DNA of 53,357 nt, from positions 1-53,357 of the forward strand of contig JADLGE010000054.1 of NCBI GenBank assembly GCA_020849475.1. The letters are read 5' to 3'. Of the stretch, positions 51,365-53,357 are shown piece after piece. The notes below the pieces were generated by a model. That model did no database searches. It worked only from the letters and a program-made list of their open reading frames with translations, and was not told where the DNA came from. Source of the stretch: Gammaproteobacteria bacterium (GTDB lineage: Bacteria > Pseudomonadota > Gammaproteobacteria > Ga0077536). The position numbers and the translations under genes are program-made. Position 1 is the first letter of the stretch. Each line of letters begins with the position of its first letter.

Positions 51365-52099
51365 ATGACCACCATGGCACGCATCCACGTCGACATCGAA
51401 CTTGAGAGCGGCAGCGAGTGCGTGCTGCCGAGCGCCGCCGCCCATCATGTGCGCGATGTGCTGCGCCTCGAGCGCGATGCGGAGCTGACCTTGTTCAATG
51501 GGCGGGGCGGCGAGTTCGAAGCGCGATTGCTGGCAGTGTCGCGTCACGAGGTGCGCGCCGTGCTTGGCGCGTGGCGCGCCGGCATCGCCGAATCGCCGCT
51601 GACAGTGACGTTGGTGCAATCCATTTCACGCGGCGAGCGCATGGATTACACCTTGCAGAAGGCGGTCGAACTCGGCGTCAGTCGCATCCTGCCCATCACC
51701 AGCAGCCGCACCGTGGTGCGCCTCGACAGCGCCCGCGAGGAAAAGCGCCTCGAGCATTGGCGCGGCGTGGTGCGGCATGCGGCCGAACAAAGCGGTCGCA
51801 CGCTGGTGCCCGAAGTCTGCGCGGTGCTGAGCCTGGCGGCATGGCTCGCGCAAGGCTTGGATGCGCGCACTTACATGCTCGACCCCTTCGCTCACCACAG
51901 CCTGGCGCAACAGCCAGGTCCGCAAGGCCAGCTCGCGATCGTGGCCGGGCCCGAGGGTGGATTCAGCAGAGACGAACGCACGCAGATGACAGCGGCCGGC
52001 ATCATCCCCGTCAGACTCGGTCCGCGCGTGCTGCGCACCGAGACCGCCGCGCTGTGCGCCCTCACCATCATGCAGACCTGCTGGGGCGATCTGGGTTAG
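51365..52099 (+). CDS. rsmE: 16S rRNA (uracil-1498-N3)-methyltransferase
   Basis: 244 residues from ATG 51365; ATG 51374 is a second option and neither has a ribosome site. The N-terminal PUA-like domain includes HHVRDVLRLERDAELTLFNG. The SPOUT methyltransferase domain has AVELGVSRILPITSSRTVV, the SAM-binding AGPEGGFSRDE and the knot LGPRVLRTETAAL. It methylates U1498 of 16S rRNA. It stands at a clean divergent promoter from the TerB-like gene, and is followed by palindromic repeats. Confidence 0.93.
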   Translation: MTTMARIHVDIELESGSECVLPSAAAHHVRDVLRLERDAELTLFNGRGGEFEARLLAVSRHEVRAVLGAWRAGIAESPLTVTLVQSISRGERMDYTLQKAVELGVSRILPITSSRTVVRLDSAREEKRLEHWRGVVRHAAEQSGRTLVPEVCAVLSLAAWLAQGLDARTYMLDPFAHHSLAQQPGPQGQLAIVAGPEGGFSRDERTQMTAAGIIPVRLGPRVLRTETAALCALTIMQTCWGDLG

Positions 52100-52117
52100 G
52101 CCCTGAGCCGCGCCTTT

Positions 52118-52168
52118 GAATGTCCGATTGAAATCGGACCTACAGGGGGCGAATTCATTGATGCATTG
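52118..52168. repeat. 26-bp palindrome (52118-52143), then a degenerate copy (52143-52168)
   Basis: Unit 1: arm GAATG, core CCGATT, centre GA, core AATCGG, arm CCTAC. It is the only copy with the CCGATT core. The downstream copy keeps GGGCGAATTCATT. They follow rsmE by 18 bases, before a + strand gene. The rest of 52169-52384 holds the presumed promoter of the adhesin-like gene and no other feature seen. Confidence 0.83.
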
Positions 52169-52384
52169 AAACCGGGCTCATAGCGATTGAATCGCTTTCG
52201 CCGCCCCTGCCCGCGCCGTGAATTTTGCAAACTTTAATGTTCTGAGCGGGCGTGCCTCACATTTTTCTAACTTGCCCTCGCGCCGGCGGCCGGCCACAGG
52301 CTATGGTTGCGGGGACTCGCTGTGCCTGGACGCGTGGGGACGTGGCCGGACAGCCCTATAAGAACGAACGAAGGAATCGCATCC

Positions 52385-53357
52385 ATGAGCAAGCGCACCG
52401 TCTCGCGTGGCCAACTGCCGTACGCCCCGAAAGCCCCCTGGGGCTATCGCATGCGGGATCTGGTGAGGCCAACAGCAGCCATCGTGGTGCTCGCCCTGAG
52501 CGCCAGCGCCGAAGCCGCAAACTTCGACTGCTCCTGGGCCACCGCCGCCAGCGGCACTTGGAGCGGCGCCGCCAACTGGGCGAGCTGTAACGGCGCCCTT
52601 CCGAACACTGGCGCGGATACCTTCAACGCGAACATCACCGCCGCCGGCGCCGCCTACACCGTCACGCTCAACACCTCGGCGAGCATCGGCACGCTGACCC
52701 TGAACTCGACCGACGCCACCCTCTCGCACACCGCCGGCACCCTGACCGCCGCGGCCATCGACATCAATAACGGCACCTACAACCTCGCCGGCGGCACCAT
52801 TGCCGGCGCCACCATTGGCGGCAGCGGCGGCGTATTCCGCGCCACTGCGAACAGCACCTTGAGTGGTGCGACCTTGAGTCGTTCGTTGGACGTCGGCAGC
52901 CCACGCAGCAACATCGCCCTCACCATCAATGGCGGTCTCACCCTCGACCAGACCGCCGGTGAAGCGCTGAACGTGTTCAGTGCGAACAACGCCTTTACCA
53001 CCCACGATGCCCTGCGCTTCAACACCGGCACCTTGGGCGGCACCGGCACCGTGGTGATGACCCCGGGCGCCAACGCAGTCAATCAACGCATGCTGATCAA
53101 CGCGGGTCAGACCCTGACCATCGGCTCGGGCGTCACGGTCAAGACCAGCAGTGTTGCCGCGACCAACACCACCAACACCATTACGTCGAATGCCAATGGC
53201 ACGCTCATCAACCAGGGCACCTTGAGCTCGGAAACCGCCGGCCGCACGCTGACCATCAACCCGACCACTTTCACCAATACCGGCACCGTCGCCGCCAAGA
53301 ACGGCGCCGCTGTCACCCTGGGCGGCGCCTGGGACAACACCGCCGGCACTGTCTCGC
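52385..53357 (+). CDS. Secreted repeat protein, adhesin/autotransporter-like, N-terminal part (cut by window end)
   Basis: The frame opens at ATG 52385 (AAGGA 8 bases upstream) and has no stop to the window end (324 codons). A long N-terminal extension of about 28 residues precedes a hydrophobic stretch (PTAAIVVLALSASAEAA), a signal peptide of the extended type found in large secreted proteins. The mature part starts NFDCSWATAASGTWSGAANW, the W-sGxAaNW start of beta-helix/autotransporter repeat proteins. Gly/Thr/Asn-rich strands follow (IGTLTLNSTD, GTYNLAGGTI, TLGGTGTVVM). A beta-helix is expected. Whether it ends in a barrel or sorting signal cannot be seen. Confidence 0.8.
   Translation, partial: MSKRTVSRGQLPYAPKAPWGYRMRDLVRPTAAIVVLALSASAEAANFDCSWATAASGTWSGAANWASCNGALPNTGADTFNANITAAGAAYTVTLNTSASIGTLTLNSTDATLSHTAGTLTAAAIDINNGTYNLAGGTIAGATIGGSGGVFRATANSTLSGATLSRSLDVGSPRSNIALTINGGLTLDQTAGEALNVFSANNAFTTHDALRFNTGTLGGTGTVVMTPGANAVNQRMLINAGQTLTIGSGVTVKTSSVAATNTTNTITSNANGTLINQGTLSSETAGRTLTINPTTFTNTGTVAAKNGAAVTLGGAWDNTAGTVS

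Noticed and set aside
1..53357. tRNA or rRNA genes
   Set aside because: None recognised by eye in any intergenic gap; a tRNAscan-type search would settle it.

Overview
ORGANISM. The window is a 53.4 kb piece of a high-GC chromosome. Its housekeeping genes (Rsd/AlgQ-like sigma-70 regulator, DksA, RsmE, and an AddA-like helicase paired with a PD-(D/E)XK partner) point to an uncultured gammaproteobacterium. A VPLPGS-type C-terminal sorting signal and a dmp-type phenol operon fit an environmental heterotroph that degrades aromatics. Genus and order cannot be fixed from the sequence alone. No rRNA, tRNA, CRISPR array, transposase or integrase was found. LAYOUT. 1-3.6 kb: end of a short-chain dehydrogenase, then a small catabolic set on the + strand (DUF1330, HSL-type esterase, FAD monooxygenase, dienelactone hydrolase). 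3.7-6.5 kb: a lipoprotein and an MFS-like transporter, divergent. 6.6-8.7 kb: a three-gene RiPP-type cluster on the - strand (hvfA-like Cys-repeat precursor, DUF692/MNIO enzyme, DUF2063 partner). 8.9-18.2 kb: scattered metabolic genes (gamma-glutamyltransferase family, YdhR-like, MFS, thiolase-like, HNH, SnoaL-like, luciferase-like flavin oxidoreductase, MATE). 18.3-20.3 kb: overlapping operon terC - PAP2 phosphatase - diacylglycerol kinase. 20.4-34.5 kb: aromatic-ring region on the - strand. It holds an intradiol dioxygenase, an extradiol-type VOC protein, then (past a + strand PilZ-like gene) thirteen genes in dmp order K-L-M-N-O-P-Q-B-C-E-F-G-H. Together they would take phenol to catechol, cleave it meta, and yield pyruvate plus acetyl-CoA. 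dmpD and dmpI are missing. 34.5-36.7 kb: DUF2780 protein with an Ala/Gly-rich middle, and a CaiB-type CoA-transferase. 36.8-38.6 kb: two small cytochromes c and a divergent lipoprotein. 38.8-42.4 kb: a DksA-like protein with a long Lys/Ala/Pro tail, a REC-PAS-PAS-LuxR regulator, a 206-bp MITE-like element and a sorting-signal protein. 42.3-48.1 kb: the helicase/nuclease pair. 48.2-52.1 kb: DUF4124-like protein, Ser/Thr kinase, Rsd/AlgQ, TerB-like protein, rsmE. 52.4 kb to the end: start of a large secreted repeat protein that runs off the window. UNIFYING OBSERVATION. A family of 26-bp modular palindromes sits at gene ends throughout. It has three interchangeable 5-bp arms and three cores whose two halves covary. 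Every convergent gene junction that has room carries at least one copy (8 of 8), and in seven genes the stop codon lies inside an arm of the repeat. This is the most unusual structure here. Second is the Cys-repeat precursor with its MNIO enzyme.
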